A stretch of 64,000 bases of DNA from CAIZGX01 sp046048875 (GTDB taxonomy: Bacteria > Bacteroidota > Bacteroidia > Flavobacteriales_D > Sanyastnellaceae). Each line of letters opens with the position of its first letter. Position 1 is the stretch's first letter. The position numbers and the translations under genes were made by a program. This document shows, piece by piece, positions 43,235 to 52,779 of this stretch. Location of the stretch: the NCBI GenBank assembly GCA_046048875.1, contig JBJOFG010000001.1:139257-203256 (forward strand). The letters are read 5' to 3'. The notes below the pieces were generated by a model that did not search any database, was not told the origin of the DNA, and worked only from the letters and a program-made list of their open reading frames with translations.

Positions 43235-44174
43235 AGTTAGCGTTGTAACGCCAACTTTTTATCGCCAGGACGAAATCCCCGATTATTTAAATAGTTTAGC
43301 CAATCAATCGTATAAGCCATTTGAAGTTATTTTAGTTGATGGCGCCCCAATCTCAGAGCAAAGAACAGAGCTTTTAATCGCTAATTTTGTTAGGGAGAAA
43401 AATTTGCCGATTAAGTATTTTCGTCATGAAGGTGGCACTGCAATTCAAAGAAATTACGGCATTTCAAAGAGCAATGGAGATTTAATACTATTTGTTGACG
43501 ATGATGTAAGATTAGCAATAGATTTTATTGAAAAGTTAGCAAATTTATTTGAGGTAGATTTTGAACGAAAAATTGGAGGAATTACAGGATATCGTGAAAA
43601 CTGTTATTTTGATATGTCAAAAAGTAGCCGTTGGAGATGGTATAAGAGATTAAAATTATTGAAGGAATTTACCCCCGGGAAATACGACTATGAAACTGGA
43701 TATCCAATTAATAATAATGGGATGCATCCTTTCACCGGAGTGAGAGAAGTAGATTTTATGACAACAGCTTGCACGGCTTATAGATCCGAAATTCTTAAGG
43801 ATGAAGTAAGCTTTGATCCTTTTTTTGTAGGATACGGAATTCTGGAAGATGCTCATCTAGCGTTAAGCATAAAAAAGAGAGGTTATAATCTACTGCAGTG
43901 CGGAGATGCCAAGGCTATTGAACTTACTGCTCCGACAGGAAGAACAAATAAAAAGACCATAGGAGAGAAGACAGTTGCTAATTATTATTATGTTTTTAAT
44001 TCTATTTGTGGACCTTTAACAACTAGTCAGAAAGCTAGATTCCTCAACTATCAATTTTTTGAAATGGCACGAGCTTTCGCGGATATAATTAGATTTAGAA
44101 ACAAAACATCTTGGCATTATTTCCAAGGGAAAATAATCGGAATAGTAAAATTGTTGATTGACATTAATAGATGA
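43227..44174 (+). CDS. Glycosyltransferase family 2
   Basis: A 315-residue GT-A enzyme with VSVVTPTFYRQDEIPDYLNSL at the N-terminus, VDGAPISEQR, and the metal-binding DLILFVDDDVRL near residue 95. YGILEDAHLALSIKKRGY near residue 210 is the usual acceptor and base region. It overlaps the preceding gene by 8 bases and ends in an ATGA overlap with the next. It likely adds one residue to the repeat unit. Confidence 0.9.
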   Translation: MLRVSVVTPTFYRQDEIPDYLNSLANQSYKPFEVILVDGAPISEQRTELLIANFVREKNLPIKYFRHEGGTAIQRNYGISKSNGDLILFVDDDVRLAIDFIEKLANLFEVDFERKIGGITGYRENCYFDMSKSSRWRWYKRLKLLKEFTPGKYDYETGYPINNNGMHPFTGVREVDFMTTACTAYRSEILKDEVSFDPFFVGYGILEDAHLALSIKKRGYNLLQCGDAKAIELTAPTGRTNKKTIGEKTVANYYYVFNSICGPLTTSQKARFLNYQFFEMARAFADIIRFRNKTSWHYFQGKIIGIVKLLIDINR

Positions 44175-45358
44175 AACTTATTGTTTTTTCACATAAAGTT
44201 TGTTGGAGAAGTTCAAACTCTTCTATCGGGTACGCAACAAATGGTGGATTCGTTTTTCATATGCAAGCGCTTTGTTCAAGCTACAAGAGAGTATACTTAT
44301 TAGTACCGATTTCTAAAAACTCTCAGCCACATGGTGAAATAATTTTTACAGATCCAACTATTCAGATTGTCCCACTCTCAGAGCCATTTGGCGAAGGTGT
44401 TCTGCGAAAAATACTTTTTCCTTTTTGGCTTTTATTCCATTTGCCGAAGTTTATCTTTTATATTTTAAAATCAGACATTGTGCATGCGCCAATCCCCGGA
44501 GATGTTGGTACAATTGCCCTATTCATTGCCCCTGTGCTTCGAAAAAAATTATTTATTAGATACTGTGGTAATTGGTACTTAAAGAAAACGATTGCGGAAA
44601 AATTTTGGGGATGGTATGGCGAGATTTTCGCAGGTGGTAGGGTAGCTTATTTGACGACAGGTGGTGGTTTAAACGAACCATCTTTGAAAAACAAGCACAT
44701 CAAGTGGATTTTCTCAAGCTCAATGTCTACTGCCGAAATATCAAGTTACCCTCAAAAGAACTTTGAGCTGAGTCATAGCTTAACAATTGCGAGCGGAGGT
44801 CGTTTGAATAATGAGAAAGGTTTTGGAATTTTATTAGATGCATTGGCCCTAGTTTATAAAAAATTTCCTAAAGTTAATTTGGATATATATGGCGATGGAC
44901 CTGACAGAAAAAAGTTCCAACGCAAGGCAGAAGAACTTGGAATAATCGAAAAAGTCAATTTTTTAGGAAATTTAAATAATGTGGGAGTCCACCAAGTTCT
45001 ATCTCGGGCGGACATATTTTGTTTTCCTACATATTCTTCCGAGGGATTTCCAAAGGTCATTATCGAAGCAATGGCACATGGTTTACCTGTCCTTAGCACC
45101 AACGTTTCTGTTATTCCGTCGCTAATAGCGAGCCAAAGTATACAATGTGGTAAAATTGTAAATACTAAGGATAGTGAAGACTTAGCGAATAAAATTTTGT
45201 ATTACTTGGAAAACCCTGAAATACACCTCGAACATGCTATTAATGCAAAAAAGGTAGCGTCAGACTATTCTTTGGAGAATTGGGTCGATCAGATAAACAC
45301 GGTACTAAATAGTCAATGGAAAACAGAAATAAATCGAAAAAAGCAGATTTTAAAATAA
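44171..45358 (+). CDS. Glycosyltransferase family 4
   Basis: A 395-residue GT-B enzyme. LTIASGGRLNNEKGFGILLDAL begins the donor half, and DIYGDGPDRKKF then FCFPTYSSEGFPKVIIEAMAHG complete the family 4 donor site. The N-terminal half contains GDVGTIALFIAPVLRKKLFIRY. It probably takes a nucleotide sugar and extends the lipid-linked unit. The last 43 bases overlap the next gene in a different frame. Confidence 0.9.
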   Translation: MKLIVFSHKVCWRSSNSSIGYATNGGFVFHMQALCSSYKRVYLLVPISKNSQPHGEIIFTDPTIQIVPLSEPFGEGVLRKILFPFWLLFHLPKFIFYILKSDIVHAPIPGDVGTIALFIAPVLRKKLFIRYCGNWYLKKTIAEKFWGWYGEIFAGGRVAYLTTGGGLNEPSLKNKHIKWIFSSSMSTAEISSYPQKNFELSHSLTIASGGRLNNEKGFGILLDALALVYKKFPKVNLDIYGDGPDRKKFQRKAEELGIIEKVNFLGNLNNVGVHQVLSRADIFCFPTYSSEGFPKVIIEAMAHGLPVLSTNVSVIPSLIASQSIQCGKIVNTKDSEDLANKILYYLENPEIHLEHAINAKKVASDYSLENWVDQINTVLNSQWKTEINRKKQILK

Positions 45359-46413
45359 CCTTTTTAGCAGGCACACTGGGAACAGGGGGTGCTGAGAGAC
45401 AGCTCTTTTATTTAATATCAAATTTAAGGAAAGAAGGTTATTCTGTTTCCGTTATTTGTTTAACACAAAATGAATTTTGGGAAAAGAGCATAATGGATTT
45501 AGGTGTTGATATTCATTTTGCTGGATCAAGTTCCAATCGCATTAAAAGGCTGTATTATATTTATCGGACAGTAAAAAGAATTAAGCCAAATTTAATCTAT
45601 AGTTTTCATTTTTATACAAATGCTTATGCCGGGCTAACAGGGCTAATTTGTTCGATCCGGACATTCGGTTCAATAAGAAGTGATGGTACTTCAGAAAAAA
45701 AAGCCAATGGATATTTAAGTTGGGCGCATTATTTTTTACCGGATGTAATCATTGCTAATTCCGAGCATGGGTTAAAAAACTGCAAAAGAATTTTTTACTC
45801 TAAGAGAAGTGGAGTATTACCCAATGTAATTGATTTAGAAAAGTTTCAATATAGCCAGCCGCGTAATGAAAGCCCATTTAGGCTTGTGTTTATAGGGCGC
45901 ATGGAAGAACAAAAGCAACCATTTTTATTTCTTCGACTAATGGAGTTATTAGTTGAAAAAGATTTCGATTGTGAAGGGGTAATGTATGGTGATGGGAGCT
46001 TGAAGAGCAGGTTAATTTCATTAAAAGAGTCAAGATTTTCTCATGTCCCAATTCAAATTTTTCCATCACATGCCAACATAGAAGAGATATACCAAACCTC
46101 CGATTGTTTGGTTATACTGTCGAAGTATGAAGGCACGCCGAATGTAGTCCTTGAGGCAATGGCATCGGGGTTAATTGTCGCAGCCCTAAGTTTTGATGGT
46201 ATTGAAAATATTATTGAGTCAAGATTAGATGGTTTGATAGCAGATGACTTAGATAATCTCGTTCAAGAAATAAGCCTTTGCTTTAGGCATAAGTCATATT
46301 TAAATTTATCTAAACTAGCAAGGATGAAAATAGAGAGAGATTTTGCTTTAAAAAGTCAAATAAATAAATTCGAAAGCTTGTTATTGAAGTTTTCATTTAA
46401 CGATAGCCTCTAA
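45316..46413 (+). CDS. Glycosyltransferase family 4
   Basis: A 365-residue GT-B enzyme. The N-terminus ITFLAGTLGTGGAERQLFYLI is the classic family 4 acceptor loop, LVFIGRMEEQKQPFLFLRLM opens the donor half, and LSKYEGTPNVVLEAMASG holds the donor site. The start overlaps the previous gene by 43 bases. A later start would remove only the basic leader before ITFLAG, so a slightly shorter protein is possible. It is followed at once by the polymerase gene. Confidence 0.9.
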   Translation: MENRNKSKKADFKITFLAGTLGTGGAERQLFYLISNLRKEGYSVSVICLTQNEFWEKSIMDLGVDIHFAGSSSNRIKRLYYIYRTVKRIKPNLIYSFHFYTNAYAGLTGLICSIRTFGSIRSDGTSEKKANGYLSWAHYFLPDVIIANSEHGLKNCKRIFYSKRSGVLPNVIDLEKFQYSQPRNESPFRLVFIGRMEEQKQPFLFLRLMELLVEKDFDCEGVMYGDGSLKSRLISLKESRFSHVPIQIFPSHANIEEIYQTSDCLVILSKYEGTPNVVLEAMASGLIVAALSFDGIENIIESRLDGLIADDLDNLVQEISLCFRHKSYLNLSKLARMKIERDFALKSQINKFESLLLKFSFNDSL

Positions 46414-47775
46414 ATGATTGGTTATTTAACAAAAGACAAGAAAACTTTTTTTTTATTTGTATTCCATGTGTTGTTGGGCATTGTTTCAGCTATTTCTAAG
46501 TTTCCACTTATAATTTATGTTTATTACGTTTTATTGAGTTCTTTACCAGGTCTCTTAAGACTTAAAGGTGACTACTTCCGATTAAATATTTTAATTGCGT
46601 ATGTCGTTCCTCTAGAGATTTTATCTCGTATGACCGAGACTAGTCCTTTCATACCCTACGAATTCAGTAAATATCTGATGTTTTTACTTTTGCTCTACGG
46701 CATTTTGAAGGGTAGTAATCGAGGAAAAATCGGATTTGTTTTGTTGTCCTTACTCTTGCCCGCGTTGTTTTTTGATTTATCTGGTGAAGTTACTTTTAAA
46801 GGTTTAGTATTTAACGTTTTGGCACCAATTAATTTGTGCTTGGGTGTTATTTATTTTTATAAAAATGCAATTTCAAGTTTTCAACTTTATTTTTTAATGA
46901 GGGCTATACTTTTTCCATTGATATCCGCTCTTTTCTTCGTGTTCTTTAAGACACCGAATTATGATACAATTGAATTTGCGCTTGGGGCAATACATGACAC
47001 TACCGGAGGTTTTGGACCAAATCAAGTTGCAACTATTTTTGGGCTTGGGCTGTTTTTAATGTTCTTTTTAATAAACAAAGGCGTTTCAATTAGCGGAAAT
47101 AAATTAATTGATATAGGAATTTTGTTTCTGTTCGTTTTCCAAGGACTTTTGAGTTTTTCTCGAGGCGGAATGATTGGTGGTTTTTTAGCAATTATTGGTT
47201 ACTATGTGTTTTCTTCTAATACAAAAGTCACAAATAAAATTAGCTTGAAATATGTATTTCCAATTTTAGTAATTATGTTGGGTTCTTTTTGGATTGCGAA
47301 TGAAATTACAAATGGTCAACTTGCCTTGAGATATCTAGGAGAAACTGCAGGTACACAGTTAGGCTCGAAAGAAAAAGACTTAAATACACTAACAACAGGT
47401 CGGGCCTCTATTTTTGAAGCAGACTGGGATCTTTTCCAAGAAAATCACTTTGGTGTTGGAGCAGGAGCTTCCTCATTTCTTAGAAATTCTGAAAGAGGAG
47501 TTTTGACACATACAGAATTGTCGAGGCTTCTGGCTGAACATGGTTATCTTGGAATTTTCTTCTTCTTAATCATATCAATTTTACCTTTTATTTATTTTAG
47601 AAATAATTATTCACGAGAATTCAAAGGATTCATGATTGCATTGTATTTTCTCGCTTGGTACACATCATTTCATGCGGCAACGCGAAATTTCGTTACACCC
47701 CTCTTGATAGGCATGGCATTAATGCATATTAACCCCGACAAATTGAGTGCGGCTCATAAAAAGATTGCAGCATAG
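46414..47775 (+). CDS. O-antigen polymerase/ligase (Wzy-like)
   Basis: A 453-residue membrane protein with about twelve hydrophobic segments across its length. The large external loop contains the Wzy/WaaL pattern: TTGRASIFEADWDLFQENHF then GVGAGASSF and LTHTELSRLLAEHGYLG. LLSFSRGGMIGG sits in an earlier loop. It should polymerise the repeat units at the outer face of the inner membrane under control of the Wzc-like protein. A ligase role cannot be excluded by sequence alone, but the capsule context favours polymerase. Confidence 0.88.
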   Translation: MIGYLTKDKKTFFLFVFHVLLGIVSAISKFPLIIYVYYVLLSSLPGLLRLKGDYFRLNILIAYVVPLEILSRMTETSPFIPYEFSKYLMFLLLLYGILKGSNRGKIGFVLLSLLLPALFFDLSGEVTFKGLVFNVLAPINLCLGVIYFYKNAISSFQLYFLMRAILFPLISALFFVFFKTPNYDTIEFALGAIHDTTGGFGPNQVATIFGLGLFLMFFLINKGVSISGNKLIDIGILFLFVFQGLLSFSRGGMIGGFLAIIGYYVFSSNTKVTNKISLKYVFPILVIMLGSFWIANEITNGQLALRYLGETAGTQLGSKEKDLNTLTTGRASIFEADWDLFQENHFGVGAGASSFLRNSERGVLTHTELSRLLAEHGYLGIFFFLIISILPFIYFRNNYSREFKGFMIALYFLAWYTSFHAATRNFVTPLLIGMALMHINPDKLSAAHKKIAA

Positions 47776-47778
47776 TCT

Positions 47779-49629
47779 ATGTGTGGAATAGCGGGAGTTA
47801 TTTATAAGAAAGGTAAAAAAATCTCAGAGATGAGCCTAGTTGCTATGCGTGACTCCATGCTTCACCGAGGACCGGATGCTGGTAGTCTGTGGATGAACGA
47901 GAACGTTGCTTTCGCGCACAGGAGATTGAGCATTATTGACCTTTCAGACGCTGCGACTCAGCCGTTCCATTCGGAATGCGGAAGGTATGTGCTTGTCTTT
48001 AACGGGGAGATTTTCAACTACCAAGAGCTTCGAAAGGATCTTGAATTCAAAGGGATATCATTCAGAACAAATTCCGATACAGAGGTTCTTTTACAACTTT
48101 TAATTCATGAGGGAATGGCATGCCTTCAAAAGCTAATTGGATTTTGGGCCATTGCATTTCACGATAGACAAACGAAAGAAACACTTTTCATTCGCGACAG
48201 AATGGGCATTAAGCCTTTTTTCTATTGTGAAAGTGACGAGTATTTCGCCTTCGCCTCAGAACCAAAAGCACTCTTCGCCTATGGTTTTCCAAAGGAATTG
48301 GCTGAAGAGCATCTCGATGAGTTATTCCTTTACAGGCATGTCAGTGGTGAGAATACCATTTTCCGTGGTGTAAAGCGAATGCTTCCTGGATATTTCATGC
48401 GGCTGAATGAAACGGGAGAAATAATAGAAAAAAAGCGCTGGTTTCATTTAGGCGAGGAGGCTAAGAAATTTCCAACAATTCAAAATCCACATGAATGGTT
48501 TGAAGATACTTTTCTAAGCTCTGTAAAATATCGGATGATTGCAGATGTTAAAGTGGGAACCATGCTCAGTGGTGGGCTCGATTCAAGTTCGGTGTTGTAT
48601 GCGCAATACAAATTGGGTTACAACCAAACAAGTGCTTGGAACATCGCTTTTACAGATCAGAAACACGACGAATCTGCAATAGCAAGAAAGTTCTCGCAAT
48701 CACTGGGTTTCGATTTTCACAGTTTTGAATTCACACATGCTGAGTTGGCGGCGTTGACGAAAGAGGCTATCCACATAAGTGACGAACCGTTTATGCATAC
48801 CCAGGAACCGCAATTGCTGGGCCTGTCAAAACGAGCAAAAAAGGATGTGACTGTATTGTTATCCGGTGAAGCAGCCGACGAGTTATTGGGGGGTTACGTT
48901 CGCTACAAGGTCCACGACAACCAACTACGTTATCGAATGCTTCAGCTACTTCGGTTTGTCCCAAGTAAATACATTAAGAGTGAAAGGTGGTTAAAGATGC
49001 AACGCTACTTGTATATGCGTAATCAAGATGCGCAATTGATGATGAACGCAAACGGAATTTACCTCAAGGATTTAGAAGATTGGAATGTAAGCGCTTTGAA
49101 TTTATTACCAGAATACCGAGTGTCTTTGTTAGAAGAAACAAAGGCAATGTATCCGAACAACAGATTAAGGCAGTTAATGTATATGGAGCAGTTTACGCAT
49201 GTTCCTTCGTTGAACGATAGAAACGATCGCGTAAGTATGGGTGCGAGTATAGAGAACAGAGAGCCTTTTGAGGATTACCGGTTAACAACCGGTGTGTTTA
49301 GTTTATCCGATGAGTATTTTCCAACAAAAGGAAAAGGTAAGAAGCTACTTATGGAGACTATTGGTGAAAAGCTCCCAACCTACATTACACAGCATCTCAA
49401 AATTGGTTTGAGCATTCCATGGGACGAAATAATTTTGTCTGAGACTTATTTTAGAGAGCATTTCAATGAAATGTTAAAATCTCCATTGATGAAGTTGGGT
49501 CCTTATGCCCAACTCGAATTAAAGGAAGAAATTGAATTGTACAAGAAAGGAAATAAACGAAGTTCTGCGCTAATAAGACAAGTGTTTTTTCATACGTTGT
49601 GGTACAAAGAGCAATTTCAGAGCAAATAG
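47779..49629 (+). CDS. AsnB-type glutamine amidotransferase (second copy)
   Basis: A 616-residue asparagine-synthase family protein starting MCGIAGVIYKKGK, with Cys2 as the glutaminase nucleophile. LHRGPDAGS, FAHRRLSIIDLS and FNGEIFNY follow, then the ATP loop GTMLSGGLDSSSVL and LLSGEAADELLGGY. It is longer than the first copy at 26378 and different in its C-terminal half. It probably amidates a carboxyl sugar of the polysaccharide. Codon use is somewhat less AT-rich here than in the genes before it. Confidence 0.9.
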   Translation: MCGIAGVIYKKGKKISEMSLVAMRDSMLHRGPDAGSLWMNENVAFAHRRLSIIDLSDAATQPFHSECGRYVLVFNGEIFNYQELRKDLEFKGISFRTNSDTEVLLQLLIHEGMACLQKLIGFWAIAFHDRQTKETLFIRDRMGIKPFFYCESDEYFAFASEPKALFAYGFPKELAEEHLDELFLYRHVSGENTIFRGVKRMLPGYFMRLNETGEIIEKKRWFHLGEEAKKFPTIQNPHEWFEDTFLSSVKYRMIADVKVGTMLSGGLDSSSVLYAQYKLGYNQTSAWNIAFTDQKHDESAIARKFSQSLGFDFHSFEFTHAELAALTKEAIHISDEPFMHTQEPQLLGLSKRAKKDVTVLLSGEAADELLGGYVRYKVHDNQLRYRMLQLLRFVPSKYIKSERWLKMQRYLYMRNQDAQLMMNANGIYLKDLEDWNVSALNLLPEYRVSLLEETKAMYPNNRLRQLMYMEQFTHVPSLNDRNDRVSMGASIENREPFEDYRLTTGVFSLSDEYFPTKGKGKKLLMETIGEKLPTYITQHLKIGLSIPWDEIILSETYFREHFNEMLKSPLMKLGPYAQLELKEEIELYKKGNKRSSALIRQVFFHTLWYKEQFQSK

Positions 49630-49646
49630 AAAAAGAAGGAACGGCG

Positions 49647-50705
49647 ATGAAGATTTTATTTTTAGGTGAAACGTACAGGGCAGATGCTCAGACATGGATA
49701 AAAGGCATTGAAGAAGCGAGCGGGTGTAAGATAGATACCGATGAAATAAAGACGATTCGATTTAAACCCATTCGAGCGATACAAGCTTTCTTGTTCATCG
49801 GAAGATTATTGTGGGGACGTTTTTTCGGTCCGAAATACGATATTGTTCTTGCAGAAAGGAGCACGAGCTACGGTTTCTTTTCATTGTTTACAAATGCAAA
49901 AATTAAAGTGGTTGCGCAGCAGGGAATTTCGGATATTTATCCAAATACCTTTTTTTCAAGAGGCTATAAAAAAATTCTACAACGATTGGTATACAAGAAT
50001 GTCGATGTGATACACGCCTGGGGAAACGCAATGGTTCCAGCCATGCTCAAATCAGGGGCAGATCCCAAAACGATTGTTGTTCTTCCGAAGGGTATTGATT
50101 TAAAGAAGTATTATTTTACAGATCATTTCAGCCACAACAAGCCCTTTGAATTGCGTGCGATAGTTACAAGGGCTTTGGCCTCCGATTATAATCACTATAT
50201 CATTATTCAGGCAGTCGCTGAATTGAAGAAAAAAGGAGTTAAACTAGATGTTGATATTGTCGGTGACGGACCGTTAAAAGGCTATTTAATTTCATTGAGC
50301 AAGGAGTTAAAGGTTGACGACAGGGTTCATTTTTTAGGCAGGATTCCTAATGAAGAATTGCCAAATTATTTAGCAAAGTGCCCGTTATATATTTCAACAC
50401 CCATTACAGAAGGTGCATCTTCGTCGTTGATGGAGGCAATGGCTTCCGGTTGTTTTCCAATAGTTACAGATTTGCCAGGAAACAAATCATTCATTAAAAA
50501 CGGAATAAATGGATTGCTGGTCGATAAAAATTCAGTTGCTTCACTTGAGGAAGCGCTAGAGTATGCAGCAATTAAAACGGAAATTCTTTCAAATGCTGCA
50601 GTTATGAATATGGAATATGCGTTTAAAAATTTGGACAGGGGTTCGAATATGCGTTTGTTTTTTAAACATTATTTGAATTGCCTGGCTAATACAGTAAAGA
50701 ATTGA
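49647..50705 (+). CDS. Glycosyltransferase family 4
   Basis: A 352-residue GT-B enzyme. The ATG at 49647 is preferred: AAGAAGGA lies a few bases upstream, and the protein then starts KILFLGETYRADAQTW. A frame extension to 49599 would overlap the asnB-type gene. The donor half shows VDIVGDGPLKGYL, FLGRIPNEELPNYLAKC and ISTPITEGASSSLMEAMASG. FPIVTDLPGNKSFIKNGING is a typical family 4 ending. The stop overlaps the next gene's TTG start. Confidence 0.9.
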   Translation: MKILFLGETYRADAQTWIKGIEEASGCKIDTDEIKTIRFKPIRAIQAFLFIGRLLWGRFFGPKYDIVLAERSTSYGFFSLFTNAKIKVVAQQGISDIYPNTFFSRGYKKILQRLVYKNVDVIHAWGNAMVPAMLKSGADPKTIVVLPKGIDLKKYYFTDHFSHNKPFELRAIVTRALASDYNHYIIIQAVAELKKKGVKLDVDIVGDGPLKGYLISLSKELKVDDRVHFLGRIPNEELPNYLAKCPLYISTPITEGASSSLMEAMASGCFPIVTDLPGNKSFIKNGINGLLVDKNSVASLEEALEYAAIKTEILSNAAVMNMEYAFKNLDRGSNMRLFFKHYLNCLANTVKN

Positions 50706-51565
50706 AGAGTTTATTATTGACAATAAATAAGATATTCGGATTTCTATTTTCAAATAGTACGTATTCTAATTTTCTTTTTTGGTATAACACCAAAAGATTA
50801 AAAAAAGAATATTACAGATTGAATTTAAATGCCCCTAGAACATTCAATGAAAAGGTAAGTTGGATAAAGTTTAATGTTAGGAATCCTTCTTCAGTTCAGG
50901 TAGCAGATAAGTTTTTAGTCCGTGATTATGTTCAACAAAAAGCGGGTAATGATGTTTTAATACCGCTAATAAAAGTCTATGATTCTCCAGAATTAATTGA
51001 TTTTAACGAATTGCCAAACGAATTTGTTATGAAACTGAATAACGGTTCTGGTTATAATTTGATTTGTAAAGATAAGCGTCAAATCAACTTTGAATTTGAA
51101 AAGAACAAGTTCCTTAAAGCTTTCAATTCCGATATTTATGGAATGTCAAGAGAGTGGCATTACAAAAAAATTAAGCCAAGAGTAATTGTTGAGAAATTAT
51201 TGGTTGGAAGCTTATTGGATTATAAGTTTTTTTGCAACAATGAAGGGCCATTTATGATACAGGTAGATGTAGATCGATTTACTGACCATAGAAGAAATAT
51301 CTATGATATGTCTTGGAATTTGATGCCACAAAGGATTCGGTATGAAAATACAAAACATTCGATTGAAAAGCCTAGGAGTTTATCTGCAATGATTGAATTA
51401 GCGAAACTTTTATCAAGTGATTTTCAATTTTGTAGAATTGATTTGTACGAGCATGGAAATAAAGTATATTTTGGAGAAATTACTTTACATCCTGGAGGAG
51501 GTGTGGAGCCTTTCGATAGTTTTTCGTCGGACCTTAAGTTTGGTACTTATATTAACTTGGATTAG
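50702..51565 (+). CDS. TupA-like ATP-grasp protein
   Basis: A 287-residue protein starting with TTG in a TTGA overlap. It has LNAPRTFNEKVSWIKF near residue 40, VADKFLVRDYV, VMKLNNGSGYNLI, VEKLLVGSLLDYKFF and, near the end, CRIDLYEHGNKVYFGEITL then HPGGGVEPF. This order is that of TupA-like ATP-grasp proteins, common in capsule and teichuronopeptide loci, where they are thought to form amide links. The exact substrate here is unknown. An amino-acid decoration of a uronic acid is one possibility. Confidence 0.85.
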   Translation: MKSLLLTINKIFGFLFSNSTYSNFLFWYNTKRLKKEYYRLNLNAPRTFNEKVSWIKFNVRNPSSVQVADKFLVRDYVQQKAGNDVLIPLIKVYDSPELIDFNELPNEFVMKLNNGSGYNLICKDKRQINFEFEKNKFLKAFNSDIYGMSREWHYKKIKPRVIVEKLLVGSLLDYKFFCNNEGPFMIQVDVDRFTDHRRNIYDMSWNLMPQRIRYENTKHSIEKPRSLSAMIELAKLLSSDFQFCRIDLYEHGNKVYFGEITLHPGGGVEPFDSFSSDLKFGTYINLD

Positions 51566-52779
51566 TGAAAATAGTATTGGTTTATCAGTATTTCGGCACC
51601 CCAAAGGGAAGTTGGAGTACACGAGCTTACGAGTTAACGAGAAGGTGGGTTGCAAAAGGTCATGAAGTTACAGTTATTACTGCTCCTTACGAGAAATCAG
51701 ATATAGAATCAGATACATTTATTTCACAGCAAGTGATAGAGGGTGTTAAATTGGTTGTAATCAATTCAGGTGACTCCAATAGGCTACCAAAGTTCAAAAG
51801 AGTTTTTAGAGCTTTATTATTTTCTGTAGTTTCTTCTTATTTTGTATTAAGGATTAAAGCAAATGTGGTTATAGCGAGCTCGGGGCCTATTACTGTGGGA
51901 ATACCTGGGTTAGTTGGAAAATTTTTCAAACGAATACCATTGGTTTTTGAAGTTCGGGATCTGTGGCCAGATGGAGGTATTGAAATGGGATTGATTAGAG
52001 GTAAAATAGCAATAAAAGCAAGCAGATGGTTTGAAAGATTGATTTACAAAAACTCTAAGTTAATTATCACGGCTTCAATAGGCCAGGAGGCACATATCAA
52101 GAACAGATACCCAAATTTAAACTACTTGACTATACCCAATGCATCTGATTTAGATTTGTTTGGTGAGTCAGACTTCAAGGCCGAAATCTGTATACCAGAA
52201 GAATTCATGAATTGCCCGTTGTTTTTGCATATAGGTTCGCTCGGATTTATTCACAATTGTTTCTACATTTTAGAGGCAGCGAAAATTTTAAAGCAAATGG
52301 GTTTAGAGAAAGAGCTAAATGTTGTTTTTATTGGGGCAGGTAGTGAAAGAAATGAGTTAGAGCGTTTCGTAAACGAGAATGAATTAGGAAATATTCACTT
52401 TTTAGGACTGCTTCCAAAGACAGAACTTCCTAATTGGTTAAATCACGCAACCGCCACATTATTTACGACTTTAAATAACCCTGTTCAGGACACCTGCAGC
52501 CCTAATAAAATATTTGATTCCTTTGCCGCGGGATTGCCAATCATACAAACTTCGCAAGGTTGGATAAAGGAATTAGTTAATGAGAATTACTGCGGATTAA
52601 ATGTTAATCCCAATAATCCAAGAGAAATGGCTGAGGCCATGATTTATCTGTTGGAAAACAAGGAAGAAAATGAGAAAATGAGAATTAATTCAATCTCACT
52701 GGCCAGGTCAGATTTTAATAGAGATAGATTGGCGGAGAAGTATTTGTACTCTCTAACAGCATTAAACAAAATTGACTGA
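51565..52779 (+). CDS. Glycosyltransferase family 4 (WbuB-like)
   Basis: A 404-residue GT-B enzyme starting with GTG within TAGTG. The start VLVYQYFGTPKGSWSTRAYEL and the segment PLVFEVRDLWPDGGIEMGLIRG are typical of WbuB-like N-acetylaminosugar transferases. The donor half has VVFIGAGSERNEL, FLGLLPKTELPNWLNHA and DSFAAGLPII. In many loci this enzyme acts second, after the WbpL-type initiating transferase, which is encoded two genes downstream. Donor identity is inferred. Confidence 0.9.
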   Translation: MKIVLVYQYFGTPKGSWSTRAYELTRRWVAKGHEVTVITAPYEKSDIESDTFISQQVIEGVKLVVINSGDSNRLPKFKRVFRALLFSVVSSYFVLRIKANVVIASSGPITVGIPGLVGKFFKRIPLVFEVRDLWPDGGIEMGLIRGKIAIKASRWFERLIYKNSKLIITASIGQEAHIKNRYPNLNYLTIPNASDLDLFGESDFKAEICIPEEFMNCPLFLHIGSLGFIHNCFYILEAAKILKQMGLEKELNVVFIGAGSERNELERFVNENELGNIHFLGLLPKTELPNWLNHATATLFTTLNNPVQDTCSPNKIFDSFAAGLPIIQTSQGWIKELVNENYCGLNVNPNNPREMAEAMIYLLENKEENEKMRINSISLARSDFNRDRLAEKYLYSLTALNKID

